Below are positions 50,751 to 59,996 of a DNA stretch of 64,000 bases, in pieces. The notes below the pieces were generated by a model that saw nothing but the letters and a program-made list of their open reading frames with translations, had not been told where the DNA came from and ran no database searches. The DNA comes from Acetoanaerobium sticklandii (GTDB taxonomy: Bacteria > Bacillota > Clostridia > Peptostreptococcales > Filifactoraceae): positions 2,651,462 to 2,715,461 of the forward strand of contig NC_014614.1 in NCBI RefSeq assembly GCF_000196455.1, written 5' to 3'. Position 1 is the first letter of the stretch. Every line of letters begins with the position of its first letter. The translations under genes were made by a program, and so were the position numbers.

Positions 50751-51791
50751 TTATTCCACCTTTAAAAATCTAATGCTGTCCCTAAAAACAAGTGCTATTT
50801 TATTTTCAAGTGGAACTACGCTTATTATGTCTTTTGGCATTTCAATTTCTTTATCCTCGAGAATGACAGCATTTTTAGATGCAATTAGCATCTTATCCTT
50901 GTATTTTCCCAGATATATTATATCATCTTTATAATTTTGTTCTTTTATAATGTTTCCGCTATAATCTATTTCCAGAACTCTATTTTTTGAATCTAGAGTC
51001 CACATACTGAGCTCTCCTATGTACATTTCAAAGAAATTTGCATCTGAATGTACCTTGTAGAGCTCTTTAAAATCTCTATTCATAACTTCTATATTATTTA
51101 TATCCATAAGAATTATCTTATCCTTGAGAAAACCTATATCTATGAAGATGTTGTCTTTTATATCTGTTGCCATAACTGCTTCAAGCTTTTGATTATAATA
51201 GAAGATACTGTTTTTTAAATTGTCTTCGTCTCTGAGAAGACCACTGACCATAAAGCCCCCAGTTGTCTTATCTTCCGATACTTTATTTATTGTGGTTTTC
51301 GGATAAGTTATTTCTTTTACAAATTCACAGTTTTTATTAAATACAAGAAGTCCATCAGCCTTTATATCAGTAGTAAACTTGAGAATAAATCTTCCATCAG
51401 AAAAAACATCTATGCCAGATATTTGCTTGTCCACCTCAGCTTGGCCTACTATTTCGCCATTTTTATCTATCTGGTATACCTTTCTTTGTACCTTATCTAA
51501 AAGATATATAAAATCATCTGATGAGCTGATGCTAAAATTATCACTTCTGATAGTTGCTTCAAACTCTTGCTTTTTGTTTTCACTGTATCTAATTAAGCTT
51601 TTACCGTCATAAGTAATTAAGGAATTTCCAAACCTTCCTATGTACATACTTGGTCTATACTCAATTTTTATTTCCTCAGATATATTTTTATCTGCTGGAA
51701 ATAGATAAGGCTTTATATAGTTTTTAATAGTGTAAGGATTGATTATCAATAATATCAAAACCACTATTATCGATATAATCGTCTTTTTCAA
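50751..51791 (-). CDS. membrane-anchored beta-propeller-like protein
   Basis: 346 residues from TTG 51791 behind GGAGG. One N-terminal membrane segment (IISIIVVLILLIINPYTIKNYI), then repeated beta blades of the NHL/WD kind, with IRDSKNRV-like and YLLDKVQRKVYQIDKNGEIVGQAEV stretches. Extracytoplasmic. Unknown function; translation is coupled to the CvpA gene, so the two are likely a pair. Confidence 0.75.
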   Translation of the reverse strand: MKKTIISIIVVLILLIINPYTIKNYIKPYLFPADKNISEEIKIEYRPSMYIGRFGNSLITYDGKSLIRYSENKKQEFEATIRSDNFSISSSDDFIYLLDKVQRKVYQIDKNGEIVGQAEVDKQISGIDVFSDGRFILKFTTDIKADGLLVFNKNCEFVKEITYPKTTINKVSEDKTTGGFMVSGLLRDEDNLKNSIFYYNQKLEAVMATDIKDNIFIDIGFLKDKIILMDINNIEVMNRDFKELYKVHSDANFFEMYIGELSMWTLDSKNRVLEIDYSGNIIKEQNYKDDIIYLGKYKDKMLIASKNAVILEDKEIEMPKDIISVVPLENKIALVFRDSIRFLKVE

Positions 51792-51826
51792 TTTACTACC
51801 TCCGTAAAAAAAAGAAAACTAGAAAG

Positions 51827-53128
51827 CTAGTTTTCAATAAGTCCTATTTCTCTAAACAGGTCTATGCCTTTGGAATAAAAACCAATTTCTTGGTCCCTAC
51901 AGCGTCCTTGATAAATTTTAGCTATATCAAAATAGGTATTGGCAAGCTCTTTTTTGTTGCCTGATTTTTTTAGCATCTCAGCACATTTATTTAAGCTTTC
52001 AGTCGCTTCATCTATATCCCCTGCTTGATAAAGCAAATTAGCATATTTTCTCATTACTAAAGGCTCCATTTTTCTATTTTGGTCCTTTGAAGAAAGGTAA
52101 AGGGCTTCTCTTATATACTCAAGCGCTCCTTCAAAATTTTCTTCCTTGCAAAGAAGCTCGCAGTATAGCATCAATATCTCGATATACTGAGTATCCTTAA
52201 ACTGTCTTTTGAGGATATAAGCCTCCTCTATATGCTCTTTTGCAGAAGAATAGCTCTTGAGATTCAAGTATACCTTTGCTAGTAACATCTGAGATTTAGC
52301 TTTCTCAGATGTTTTATTTTCCTTTTCAAAGCATTTGATTGCCATGTGAAAATATTTTTGAGCATTATCGTATTGGAAATTCTGAAGATAGCTGTTTCCC
52401 ATTATAAAAAAGCCATTTCCTCTATTGTGAAGGTCTCCTACTTTCTCAGCTATAGTATCAGCTTTATGAGCATACTCAATCGCTTCTTTGTTTTGGTTAT
52501 TTTTCATATATGCATAAGATAGATTGATGTATATGCTTTTTTCTAAATCTATATCTCCTATTTCCAGCTCTGGAATCATTGCTTCAGCTTGATGAAGCAT
52601 GTTGGTTGCTGGCACATAAAAATCTTCTAAAATATAAAGCTTTCCAAGCTCGAGATAGCTTTTTATTATGCCCTTAGGGTCTTCATTTTTAATATATAAA
52701 ACCAAAGCTTTTTCCATCATTGATGTAGCTTTTTTGTATTCCTTTTCAACTAAATAAACAAGTCCATATATGAAATTTGCTTTTGCACATTCATGAGAAA
52801 TATCATATGAAGTGCATAGATTCAAAATCTTGGAAAGTTCGCGTTTAGCCTCTTGATATTTTTCCGTTTTAAATAATACCTCTGATTTAAGTATGATGCT
52901 AGACGCTATCTTTTTTGCTTGAGCTTCCTTGCTCTCAAGAAAATAATCGATAGGTGTTTCTAGTTTTTCTGAAAAATACTCTAAAAGGTCCTGACTAGGA
53001 TAAGACTTATCTCTTTCTATATGGCTTATTTGCGCCGCTGTAATACGATTTCCAGCTAGCTCCTTCAAGGTAAGATTTTTCTCCTTGCGCAGCTTTTTTA
53101 TCTTTTGTCCCAAGCTCAATATTTCCAT
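51827..53128 (-). CDS. XRE-type regulator with TPR repeats
   Basis: The start is ATG 53128 (MEILSLGQKI), behind GGGGG; the longer frame has no ribosome site. 433 residues: N-terminal helix-turn-helix (LGQKIKKLRKEKNLTLKELAGNRITAAQISHIERDKSYPSQDLLEYFSEKL), then about nine tetratricopeptide repeats to the end. The build recalls RRNPP-type regulators that bind small peptides. No obvious peptide gene is beside it. It may control the downstream beta-propeller-CvpA genes. Confidence 0.88.
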   Translation of the reverse strand: MEILSLGQKIKKLRKEKNLTLKELAGNRITAAQISHIERDKSYPSQDLLEYFSEKLETPIDYFLESKEAQAKKIASSIILKSEVLFKTEKYQEAKRELSKILNLCTSYDISHECAKANFIYGLVYLVEKEYKKATSMMEKALVLYIKNEDPKGIIKSYLELGKLYILEDFYVPATNMLHQAEAMIPELEIGDIDLEKSIYINLSYAYMKNNQNKEAIEYAHKADTIAEKVGDLHNRGNGFFIMGNSYLQNFQYDNAQKYFHMAIKCFEKENKTSEKAKSQMLLAKVYLNLKSYSSAKEHIEEAYILKRQFKDTQYIEILMLYCELLCKEENFEGALEYIREALYLSSKDQNRKMEPLVMRKYANLLYQAGDIDEATESLNKCAEMLKKSGNKKELANTYFDIAKIYQGRCRDQEIGFYSKGIDLFREIGLIEN

Positions 53129-53239
53129 AAATATCCCCCATTGCTTTTTTAAAGACAACTAATCCCTTTTCTAGTCTATAATAATATATAATTTATGATT
53201 AGAGAAGTTTTTTGTATATTTATTTACAAATTTTATTCT

Positions 53240-54382
53240 TTATAAAATATTTATAATCTGACCGATGATTTTTATAAATTCATCTACCTCAGAAATCGTA
53301 TTAAAATATGAAAAGCTAACTCTTACTACTCCCTGAGCTGTAGTTCCTAGAGTTTCATGAGCTAAAGCCGCACAGTGAAGCCCACTTCTTACCTCTATAT
53401 CAAACTCACTGTCCAAAATATATGAGATATCTGTAGATTGAATATTGTCTATATTAAATGAAACTACTGCGCATCTTTTAGCAGGATCTTCTGGTCCGTA
53501 TATTTTTACATTTTTGTACTGCTTTAGTCCTTGTATTAAATGGCCTGTAAGCTCTTGTTCATGCTTTCTAATTTTTTCCATTCCTACTTCTTGGATAAAT
53601 CTTACGCCCTCTAATAGTCCTGCAATACCTACTGCGTTTGCAGTTCCTGATTCAAGGTGGTCAGGCATAAGATTCGGATGAATTAGGCTTTCTGAGTTAC
53701 TCCCTGTTCCCCCCTCCATAAGAGGTGTAAGCGAGATGTCTTCTCTTACATAAATAAACCCTGTACCCATAGGTCCATATAGACCCTTATGTCCTGGAGC
53801 ACACAGCATAGCGATATTCATTTGCTGTACGTCTATATCAAACACTCCTGCACTTTGAGCACAATCCACTAAAAGAGGTACCTTATGAGCTCTGCATATG
53901 TCTCCGATTCTTTTAAGGTCATTTACAGTACCAGTTACATTAGAAGCATGAGTTATTGCTACTAATCCAGTTTTTTCATTAAATGCCTTTTCAAATTCAT
54001 CTAAATCTAAAAATCCATTTTCATCACATTTTACAAAGGTATGAGTTACTCCTTTAGCTTCAAGAGCTACGATAGGTCTAGACACGGAATTATGCTCCAT
54101 TGCTGTAGATATTATGTGCATGCCTTTTTTTGCATAGCCTTTGATGCCTATGTTTATTGATTCTGTAGCATTTTTTGTAAATACAATGTTCATAGGGTTG
54201 TCGATGTTCATAAGCTGAGCAATTTCATGTCTTGCCTCAAAAATAGTTCTTCCAGCATCTAAAGCCATCTTATGTCCAGATCTTCCTGGATTTGCAGCTT
54301 TAGTTTTCATAAATTCGACCATTTTATTTATTACTGAGTCCGGTTTTGGAAATGTAGTAGCTCCATTATCAAAATAAATCAT
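53240..54382 (-). CDS. cysteine desulfurase-family aminotransferase class V
   Basis: 380 residues: MIYFDNGATTFPKPDSVIN, PGRSGHKMALDAGRTIFEAR, CAPGHKGLYGPMGTGFIYV with the PLP-binding Lys, and RSGLHCAALAHETLGTTAQGVVRVSFSYFNT carrying the catalytic Cys. A SufS/NifS-like group often linked with YedF and DUF3343 in clostridia. It releases sulfur or selenium from cysteine/selenocysteine to acceptors. ATG 54382 behind AAAGGAG. Confidence 0.93.
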   Translation of the reverse strand: MIYFDNGATTFPKPDSVINKMVEFMKTKAANPGRSGHKMALDAGRTIFEARHEIAQLMNIDNPMNIVFTKNATESINIGIKGYAKKGMHIISTAMEHNSVSRPIVALEAKGVTHTFVKCDENGFLDLDEFEKAFNEKTGLVAITHASNVTGTVNDLKRIGDICRAHKVPLLVDCAQSAGVFDIDVQQMNIAMLCAPGHKGLYGPMGTGFIYVREDISLTPLMEGGTGSNSESLIHPNLMPDHLESGTANAVGIAGLLEGVRFIQEVGMEKIRKHEQELTGHLIQGLKQYKNVKIYGPEDPAKRCAVVSFNIDNIQSTDISYILDSEFDIEVRSGLHCAALAHETLGTTAQGVVRVSFSYFNTISEVDEFIKIIGQIINIL

Positions 54383-54395
54383 ATAAGATTCTCCT

Positions 54396-55163
54396 TTATT
54401 CTAGTGAAAATAGTTTTTCCACCAATTCGTTTAGCTGGTCTTTGTTATAATACTCTATTGTGAGGGTTCCCTTTGCCTGAGTTCCTTTTAAACTGACCTT
54501 TGTTTGCAGTATATCTGTCAACTTATCCATAGCTTCTTTTATATGGACATCCTCAGAGCTTTTTTTGTAAGGCTTTGACTTTCTTACCTGCTCTTCTGTC
54601 TGCCTGACGGAAAGCCCCTCATTTATAATCTTTTGAGTTAGAGCTTGCCTTTTTTTCTCATCAGCTATTCCAAGCAAAGTTTTTGCATGGCCTTCACTTA
54701 TAGCCCTAGTTTCTAGCTGACTAGTTGTAAACTCATCGAGGTTCAAAAGCCTAAGTCTATTTGCTATGTAGGATCTGCTTTTTGCAAGTATGCTAGCCAT
54801 ATCAGATTGACTAAGCTTAGATTCTTTCATAAAGGTGTGTATAGCTTTGGCCTCTTCTATAGGGTTTAAATTCTCTCTTTGAAGGTTTTCAATGAGAGCA
54901 ATTTCTCTCGTGTTCGATTTGTCTTTAACTATACAAGGAAGATTATGAAGGTTTGCAAGCTTTGCGGCTTGATATCTTCTTTCTCCTGCTATAATCGCAT
55001 AGCCATCTTCAGCTTTGCTTACTATTATAGGCTGAAGTATTCCATATTTTTTTATAGAAGTAGCAAGCTCATCAAGAGTATTTTTATCAAAGCTTTTTCT
55101 AGGCTGGTCTTTTCTAGGATATATTTCCTTTATAGGTATGTTTTCTAGTTTTATAGCTATCAC
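54396..55163 (-). CDS. ParB/Noc-type DNA-binding protein
   Basis: 255 residues from GTG 55163. CTP-binding ParB domain (IPIKEIYPRKDQPRKSFDKNTLDELATSIKKYGILQPIIVSKAEDGYAIIAGERRYQAAK), NLQRENLNPIEEA, a helix-turn-helix (LSQSDMASILAKSRSYIANRLRLL) and the C-terminal dimer part. It binds parS-like sites near oriC; either chromosome-segregating Spo0J or nucleoid-occlusion Noc (Noc typically follows rsmG, as here). No soj/ParA gene is adjacent. Candidate parS sites are at 36.3 and 49.1 kb. The ribosome site before GTG is weak. Confidence 0.9.
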   Translation of the reverse strand: MIAIKLENIPIKEIYPRKDQPRKSFDKNTLDELATSIKKYGILQPIIVSKAEDGYAIIAGERRYQAAKLANLHNLPCIVKDKSNTREIALIENLQRENLNPIEEAKAIHTFMKESKLSQSDMASILAKSRSYIANRLRLLNLDEFTTSQLETRAISEGHAKTLLGIADEKKRQALTQKIINEGLSVRQTEEQVRKSKPYKKSSEDVHIKEAMDKLTDILQTKVSLKGTQAKGTLTIEYYNKDQLNELVEKLFSLE

Positions 55164-55211
55164 CTCAATTATAGGCTTGGATTAAATGAAATATAATTTA
55201 GTAAAGCTCTT

Positions 55212-55934
55212 TTATATCAAAGGCTCCTTTGAAGGCTTGCCTGCTTTTCTAGGGTAATTTTTAGGAGTGTTTGATATCTTTTTGATAACCAGTATATTGT
55301 GGTTTAAGTCAGTATATGGAATATCTATCTCCTTGATATACTCAAGGCTACAGCCTAAAACAGCTAGAGCTTTTTTTGCCTGCTCTACTTCTGATTTTGC
55401 AGCTGGACCCTTCTGGCAAATAAAATATCCTCCCTTTTTCAAAAAAGGACTACAGTATTCTAATAGTACTGGTAAAGAAGCAACTGCTCTTGATAGTACT
55501 ATGTCATACTGCTCTCTATATTTAGGATTAGAGCCTGCATCCTCAGCTCTGCTATGAAGATACTCAGCATTGTCAAGGCCTACTCTAGCTCCTACTTCTT
55601 TTAAAAAGTTAATTCTTTTGTTTAAAGAATCAAGCATAGTCATCTTTATATCAGGTCTCATTATTTTTATAGGTATGGAAGGAAAGCCAGCTCCAGTTCC
55701 TACATCAATAGCCTTTAATCCTACAGTCTTTAGCTCGTCTACTAAAAGACAAGACAAAGAGTCTAGAAAATGCTTAGTATAGATTTCCTCTGGATCTTCT
55801 ATTGCTGTAAGATTCATGACTTTGTTATATTCCAAAAGTGTGTCCATATATATTTTAAAATTATTTTGCTGATTTTCAGTTATATCAATGTTCCAAGAGC
55901 TTAGCCCCTGGGATAGTATTTTATCAAGCTCCAT
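55212..55934 (-). CDS. rsmG: 16S rRNA G527 N7-methyltransferase RsmG
   Basis: The start is ATG 55934 (MELDKIL), with GGAGTAGTAATA ahead. About 240 residues: KHFLDSLSCLLV, AIDVGTGAGFPSIPIKIMRPDIKMTMLDSLNKRINFL (SAM-binding) and SRAVASLPVLLEYCSPFLKKGG. Methylates G527 of 16S rRNA. Directly follows mnmG. Confidence 0.97.
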   Translation of the reverse strand: MELDKILSQGLSSWNIDITENQQNNFKIYMDTLLEYNKVMNLTAIEDPEEIYTKHFLDSLSCLLVDELKTVGLKAIDVGTGAGFPSIPIKIMRPDIKMTMLDSLNKRINFLKEVGARVGLDNAEYLHSRAEDAGSNPKYREQYDIVLSRAVASLPVLLEYCSPFLKKGGYFICQKGPAAKSEVEQAKKALAVLGCSLEYIKEIDIPYTDLNHNILVIKKISNTPKNYPRKAGKPSKEPLI

Positions 55935-55941
55935 ATTATTA

Positions 55942-57837
55942 CTACTCCTCATCCTTTTCTTTACTTTTTGCCTTTTGAGTCTGCATATATATCAAAAGAA
56001 CTGAGATATCTGCTGGAGAAACCCCTGATATACGAGATGCCTGTCCTATATTAAACGGTTTGATTTCATTGAGCTTTTGTCTAGCTTCTATTCTAAGCCC
56101 ACTTATAGTTTCATAGTCGAGAGTTTCAGGAAGCTTCTTTTTCTCAAGCTTTTTGAAGCTTTCTACTTGGTCTAGCTGCTTCTTTATATAGCCTTCGTAT
56201 TTTACTGTAATTTCACACTGCTCTATTACTTGAGATGACAGCTCTTTATTGCCTTTCTCCAGCTTATCAAGCACAGTGTAATTTACCTCTGTTCTTTTCA
56301 AAAATTCATATAGTGGCAAGGTTCTGCTAAGTGGAGATGCTCCCATTTCCTCAAGCAGAGGATTTGCTTCATCAGGCTTAACTTTTTCTATTTTTAGTCT
56401 TTTTAGCTCAGCATCTATTTGAGTTTTCTTAGTAATGAACTTTTCATAGCGTTCATCTGTAACAAGCCCAACTTCCCTTCCTTTTTCTGTAAGTCTAAGG
56501 TCTGCATTGTCCTGTCTTAATAATAGCCTGTACTCAGCTCTTGAAGTCATTATTCTATATGGCTCATTAGTTCCTTTAGTAACTAAATCATCAATCAAAA
56601 CACCTATATAGCTCTCTGATCTATCTAAAATAAAAGGCTCTTCATCTTTAATATGTCTTACTGCATTTATCCCAGCTATAAGTCCCTGAGAAGCTGCTTC
56701 CTCATAGCCTGAGGTTCCATTAAACTGGCCTGCACTAAATAAACCTGAAACATCTTTAATTTCGAGGCTAGGCTTTAGATGAAGAGGATCTATGCAGTCG
56801 TATTCTATAGCATAGGCTGGTCGCATTAGTTTTGCATTTTCAAGACCTTTAACTGTGTGGTACATCTCAAGCTGAACCTCATATGCAAGAGAAGAGGAAA
56901 AGCCCTGAATATAGTATTCTTTGGTATTAAGTCCCTCTGGCTCTACAAAGAACTGATGAGTTTCCTTATCCTTAAATCTAACCACCTTATCCTCTATAGA
57001 TGGGCAGTAACGTGGTCCCTTGCTGTCCATATCTCCTCTATAAAGAGCTGAACGGCCAAGGTTGTTTAATATGATTTCATGAGTCTTTGGAGTGGTTCTA
57101 GTAAGATAGCATACCACTTGGTTTTCTCCTATATAGTCATTCATAAATGAAAATGGAACTATTTTTTCATCTCCATGCTGAACTTCCATTTTAGAAAAAT
57201 CAATAGAATCAGCATGAACTCTGGCAGGAGTTCCAGTTTTAAAGCGTCTAAGTGGAAGCCCTAACTTTTCAAGAGATTCGGTTAATCCATCTGCTGAGTT
57301 AAGTCCAATAGGACCAGAAGAATAATTTACCTCTCCTATGTAAACCTTCGATTTTAGATATACCCCTGTAGCTAGTATCACTGCTTTAGCTTCATACATA
57401 GCTCTTAGCTTAGTAAGCACTCCTGTGACCTTTTTATCTTCATCGTGAAGTATTTCTATTACTTCATCCATAACTATATCTAAATTAGGTGTGTTCTCAA
57501 GAGTTTTTTTCATCTCCATATGATACATATTTTTGTCATTTTGAGCTCTAAGCGAATGAACAGCTGGTCCTTTTGCTGTGTTTAGCATTCTGCTTTGAAT
57601 AAAGGTTTTATCAGTATTTAATCCCATTTCTCCGCCTAGGGCATCTATTTCTCTAACCAAATGGCCTTTACCTGTGCCTCCTATAGACGGATTGCATGGT
57701 AAAAAAGCTATAGCATCTAAAGATAAGGTCACTACAAGCGTCTTCATTCCTAATCTTGCACTAGCTAGTGCAGCCTCACAGCCTGCATGTCCAGCTCCTA
57801 CAACTACTACATCATATGTTCCTGCTTTAAAATTCAT
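55942..57837 (-). CDS. mnmG: tRNA uridine-5-carboxymethylaminomethyl modification enzyme MnmG
   Basis: 631 residues, full length. FAD-binding front VVVGAGHAGCEAALASARLG, CNPSIGGTGKGHLVREIDALGGEMG, the catalytic-Cys region, RYCPSIEDKVVRFKD, and GLFSAGQFNGTSGYEEAASQGLIAG. With MnmE it modifies the wobble uridine of tRNAs. ATG 57837 behind AGGAGG. Confidence 0.98.
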   Translation of the reverse strand: MNFKAGTYDVVVVGAGHAGCEAALASARLGMKTLVVTLSLDAIAFLPCNPSIGGTGKGHLVREIDALGGEMGLNTDKTFIQSRMLNTAKGPAVHSLRAQNDKNMYHMEMKKTLENTPNLDIVMDEVIEILHDEDKKVTGVLTKLRAMYEAKAVILATGVYLKSKVYIGEVNYSSGPIGLNSADGLTESLEKLGLPLRRFKTGTPARVHADSIDFSKMEVQHGDEKIVPFSFMNDYIGENQVVCYLTRTTPKTHEIILNNLGRSALYRGDMDSKGPRYCPSIEDKVVRFKDKETHQFFVEPEGLNTKEYYIQGFSSSLAYEVQLEMYHTVKGLENAKLMRPAYAIEYDCIDPLHLKPSLEIKDVSGLFSAGQFNGTSGYEEAASQGLIAGINAVRHIKDEEPFILDRSESYIGVLIDDLVTKGTNEPYRIMTSRAEYRLLLRQDNADLRLTEKGREVGLVTDERYEKFITKKTQIDAELKRLKIEKVKPDEANPLLEEMGASPLSRTLPLYEFLKRTEVNYTVLDKLEKGNKELSSQVIEQCEITVKYEGYIKKQLDQVESFKKLEKKKLPETLDYETISGLRIEARQKLNEIKPFNIGQASRISGVSPADISVLLIYMQTQKAKSKEKDEE

Positions 57838-57981
57838 ACCTTAATGTTTCCTCCTAAATTTCTAACTCTATAAGTAAACTATATATCATCTATTAAGCTA
57901 GTTAATTTCTATTCTTTTCAGCAATTTATTATAACATATTTTAGAAAAATATAATTTAACACTTGCTTTTTTTTTAAAACG

Positions 57982-58009
57982 TTGTATACTTGTATTAAGT
58001 AAGTAATAC
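57982..58009 (+). promoter_or_regulatory. GntR promoter/operator
   Basis: TTGTAT and TAATAC, 16 bp apart, read as -35 and -10, and an inverted repeat GTATTA-AGTAAG-TAATAC (57992-58009) covers the -10. The position fits autorepression by the GntR protein just downstream. Confidence 0.6.
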
Positions 58010-58034
58010 AGTAATACACAAGGAGGTCTATACC

Positions 58035-58415
58035 GTGCCATGGGAATTTGATAATAGTAAGCCCATTTACACTCAAATAGAAGAGGAAATAAAGAAAAAA
58101 ATAATATCAGGTGCATTAAAAGGGGGAGACAAAATGCAATCTGTAAGAGATTTGGCTCAAGAAGCTGGAGTAAATCCAAATACTATGCAAAAAGCCTTGA
58201 TGGAAATAGAAAAACAAGGTCTAATTATCACAGAAAGAACAAGTGGACGATTCGTAACGTCTGACAGCGAAAAAATTCAAAGACTAAAAGACTCATTTTT
58301 CGAGTTAAAAATAAAAAGTCTAATCAGTGAATTTGTAGAGCTAGGATGTTCAAAACAGGATTTGTATGCACTTATAGAAAAACATTTTGATGGGGTGAAA
58401 AAAGATGACAAATAA
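58035..58415 (+). CDS. GntR-family regulator (YtrA type)
   Basis: 126 residues from GTG 58035 behind AGGAGG. Winged helix: IYTQIEEEIKKKIISGALKGGDKMQSVRDLAQEAGVNPNTMQKALMEIEKQGLIITERTSGRFV, the short YtrA-type GntR, without a ligand-binding domain. Its stop overlaps the ABC ATPase start, so it controls that transporter operon; YtrA types respond to cell-wall antibiotics in Bacillus. Confidence 0.93.
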   Translation: MPWEFDNSKPIYTQIEEEIKKKIISGALKGGDKMQSVRDLAQEAGVNPNTMQKALMEIEKQGLIITERTSGRFVTSDSEKIQRLKDSFFELKIKSLISEFVELGCSKQDLYALIEKHFDGVKKDDK

Positions 58416-59109
58416 TTATTTGCTTGAGTTTAGCAATATAACAAAAAAATACGGCTCAAAGGTCGCACTGGATAATGTAAGCTTCAATCTAGAGCCTGGA
58501 AAAATAATTGGACTTCTAGGTCCAAATGGAAGTGGAAAATCTACTATATTAAAGCTAGTAAACGGACTACTTCAGCCTACAGAGGGTGAAATAAAAATAA
58601 TGGGAAATCCTCCAGGGATAATGTCAAAATCCATAATTTCATATCTTCCAGAGAGAACTTATCTAAATGAATGGATGAAAATATCTGACTTGATAAACTT
58701 TTTTGCAGATTTCTATATAGATTTTGATATAAACAAAGCAAACGAGATGGTTATAGCTCTAAAGCTAGACCCAAATCACAAACTAAAAACCCTTTCTAAA
58801 GGCAACAAGGAGAAGGTTCAGCTTATTCTGGTAATGTCTAGAAAGGCTAAGCTATATCTTCTAGATGAACCAATAGGAGGAGTAGATCCAGCAACTAGAG
58901 ATTTTATACTAGACACTATAATTTCTAACTATCTGTCAGATGCTACACTTATGATATCTACTCATTTGATAAGCGATATAGAGAGGATATTTGACGAAGT
59001 AATCCTTATAAATCAAGGAACAATCTACAAGCATGACAGCGTAGATAATATACGTCAGCAGACAGGAAAGTCTGTAGATCAGTTATTTAGGGAGGTATTT
59101 AAATGTTAA
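58405..59109 (+). CDS. ABC transporter ATP-binding protein (YtrB-like)
   Basis: 234 residues: Walker A GLLGPNGSGKSTI, signature LSKGNKEKVQLI, Walker B KLYLLDEPIGGVDP, H-loop ISTHL. Belongs to the branch paired with GntR/YtrA regulators. It overlaps the GntR gene by 11 bp and the permease by 7 bp. Confidence 0.95.
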   Translation: MTNNYLLEFSNITKKYGSKVALDNVSFNLEPGKIIGLLGPNGSGKSTILKLVNGLLQPTEGEIKIMGNPPGIMSKSIISYLPERTYLNEWMKISDLINFFADFYIDFDINKANEMVIALKLDPNHKLKTLSKGNKEKVQLILVMSRKAKLYLLDEPIGGVDPATRDFILDTIISNYLSDATLMISTHLISDIERIFDEVILINQGTIYKHDSVDNIRQQTGKSVDQLFREVFKC

Positions 59110-59915
59110 GCAAACTTCTAAAATATGAATTTAAATCAACATCTAGAATATTTCTGCCTATATATGCAGCTATATTGATATTATCTATTCTTACTTCATT
59201 AAAAACTACAAATCCTGGCTCAGAAGATTTGCTTAGTGTGCTGTTCCCAACTATACTAGGACTTACTTTTACAGGTCTTTTGATAATGACCCTTATAATG
59301 GTAGTCAAGCGCTTTGATACAAATCTACTTTCTGATGAAGGTTACCTTATGTTTACCTTGCCTGTAAAAATAACTGACTTAATCAATTCTAAGCTTGCTT
59401 TATCAGTTTTCTGGGCAGTTACAAGCACTATTTTATTTGGCCTATCTATGACTATAATATTTTTTAGAGATATAGAATTTGCAAGGATGTTTGATGAGAT
59501 TAGCAAAGTATTTTCTCAAGTTCCAAATGCAGGAATTTTAACTATTTTATTTATCGCTATCATGCTGCTTGTCTATATCAATTTACTTCTTAAAATATAT
59601 ACTTCGCTTAGCATAGCTCAAGCATTTTCAATAACAGGAAATAGAATATTTGGCGGAGTACTTGTTTTTATTGGAATAGAAATAGGGCTAAATGTAATTC
59701 AAACTATGATTATGTTCATTGCCTCTAAAAGCCAGTGGCTAGAAAACTATTTTGAAAAGCTTTCTATTATGATGTCTAGTCCAAACTGGGAATATCTTTA
59801 TCCTCACTACCCAGTCATCTTTTTAAGCATAATCACAGTGATACTTTTATTAGTAAATACTGCATTTTACTACGCTACACATTATTTCCTAAAGAATAAA
59901 TTAAATCTTGAATAA
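59103..59915 (+). CDS. ABC transporter permease
   Basis: 270 residues, about six membrane segments (IFLPIYAAILILSILTSL, VLFPTILGLTFTGLLIMTLIMVV, ITDLINSKLALSVFWAVTSTILFGL and more). The LLSDEGYLMFTLPVKITDLINSKL stretch is typical of these ABC-2-like permeases. ATG 59103 behind GGGAGG. Forms the export complex with the preceding ATPase; substrate unknown. Confidence 0.9.
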   Translation: MLSKLLKYEFKSTSRIFLPIYAAILILSILTSLKTTNPGSEDLLSVLFPTILGLTFTGLLIMTLIMVVKRFDTNLLSDEGYLMFTLPVKITDLINSKLALSVFWAVTSTILFGLSMTIIFFRDIEFARMFDEISKVFSQVPNAGILTILFIAIMLLVYINLLLKIYTSLSIAQAFSITGNRIFGGVLVFIGIEIGLNVIQTMIMFIASKSQWLENYFEKLSIMMSSPNWEYLYPHYPVIFLSIITVILLLVNTAFYYATHYFLKNKLNLE

Positions 59916-59933
59916 AAAACATACCAAAAATTA

Positions 59934-59990
59934 TTAAAACTCTCCTTATAAACTCAGTCATTAGCTGAAATTTATAAGGAGAGTTTTATA
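59934..59990. terminator. bidirectional terminator between ABC permease and mnmE
   Basis: AAAACTCTCCTTATAAA (59936-59952) and TTTATAAGGAGAGTTTT (59970-59986) form a 17-bp perfect stem with a loop that has its own TCAG/CTGA pairing; A- and T-tracts flank it on both sides. Confidence 0.9.
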
Positions 59991-59996
59991 TTATTA

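Noticed and set aside
57898..58179. 93-codon minus-strand frame over the GntR start
   Set aside because: It covers the GntR promoter and coding start on the other strand and has no family resemblance; a shadow.
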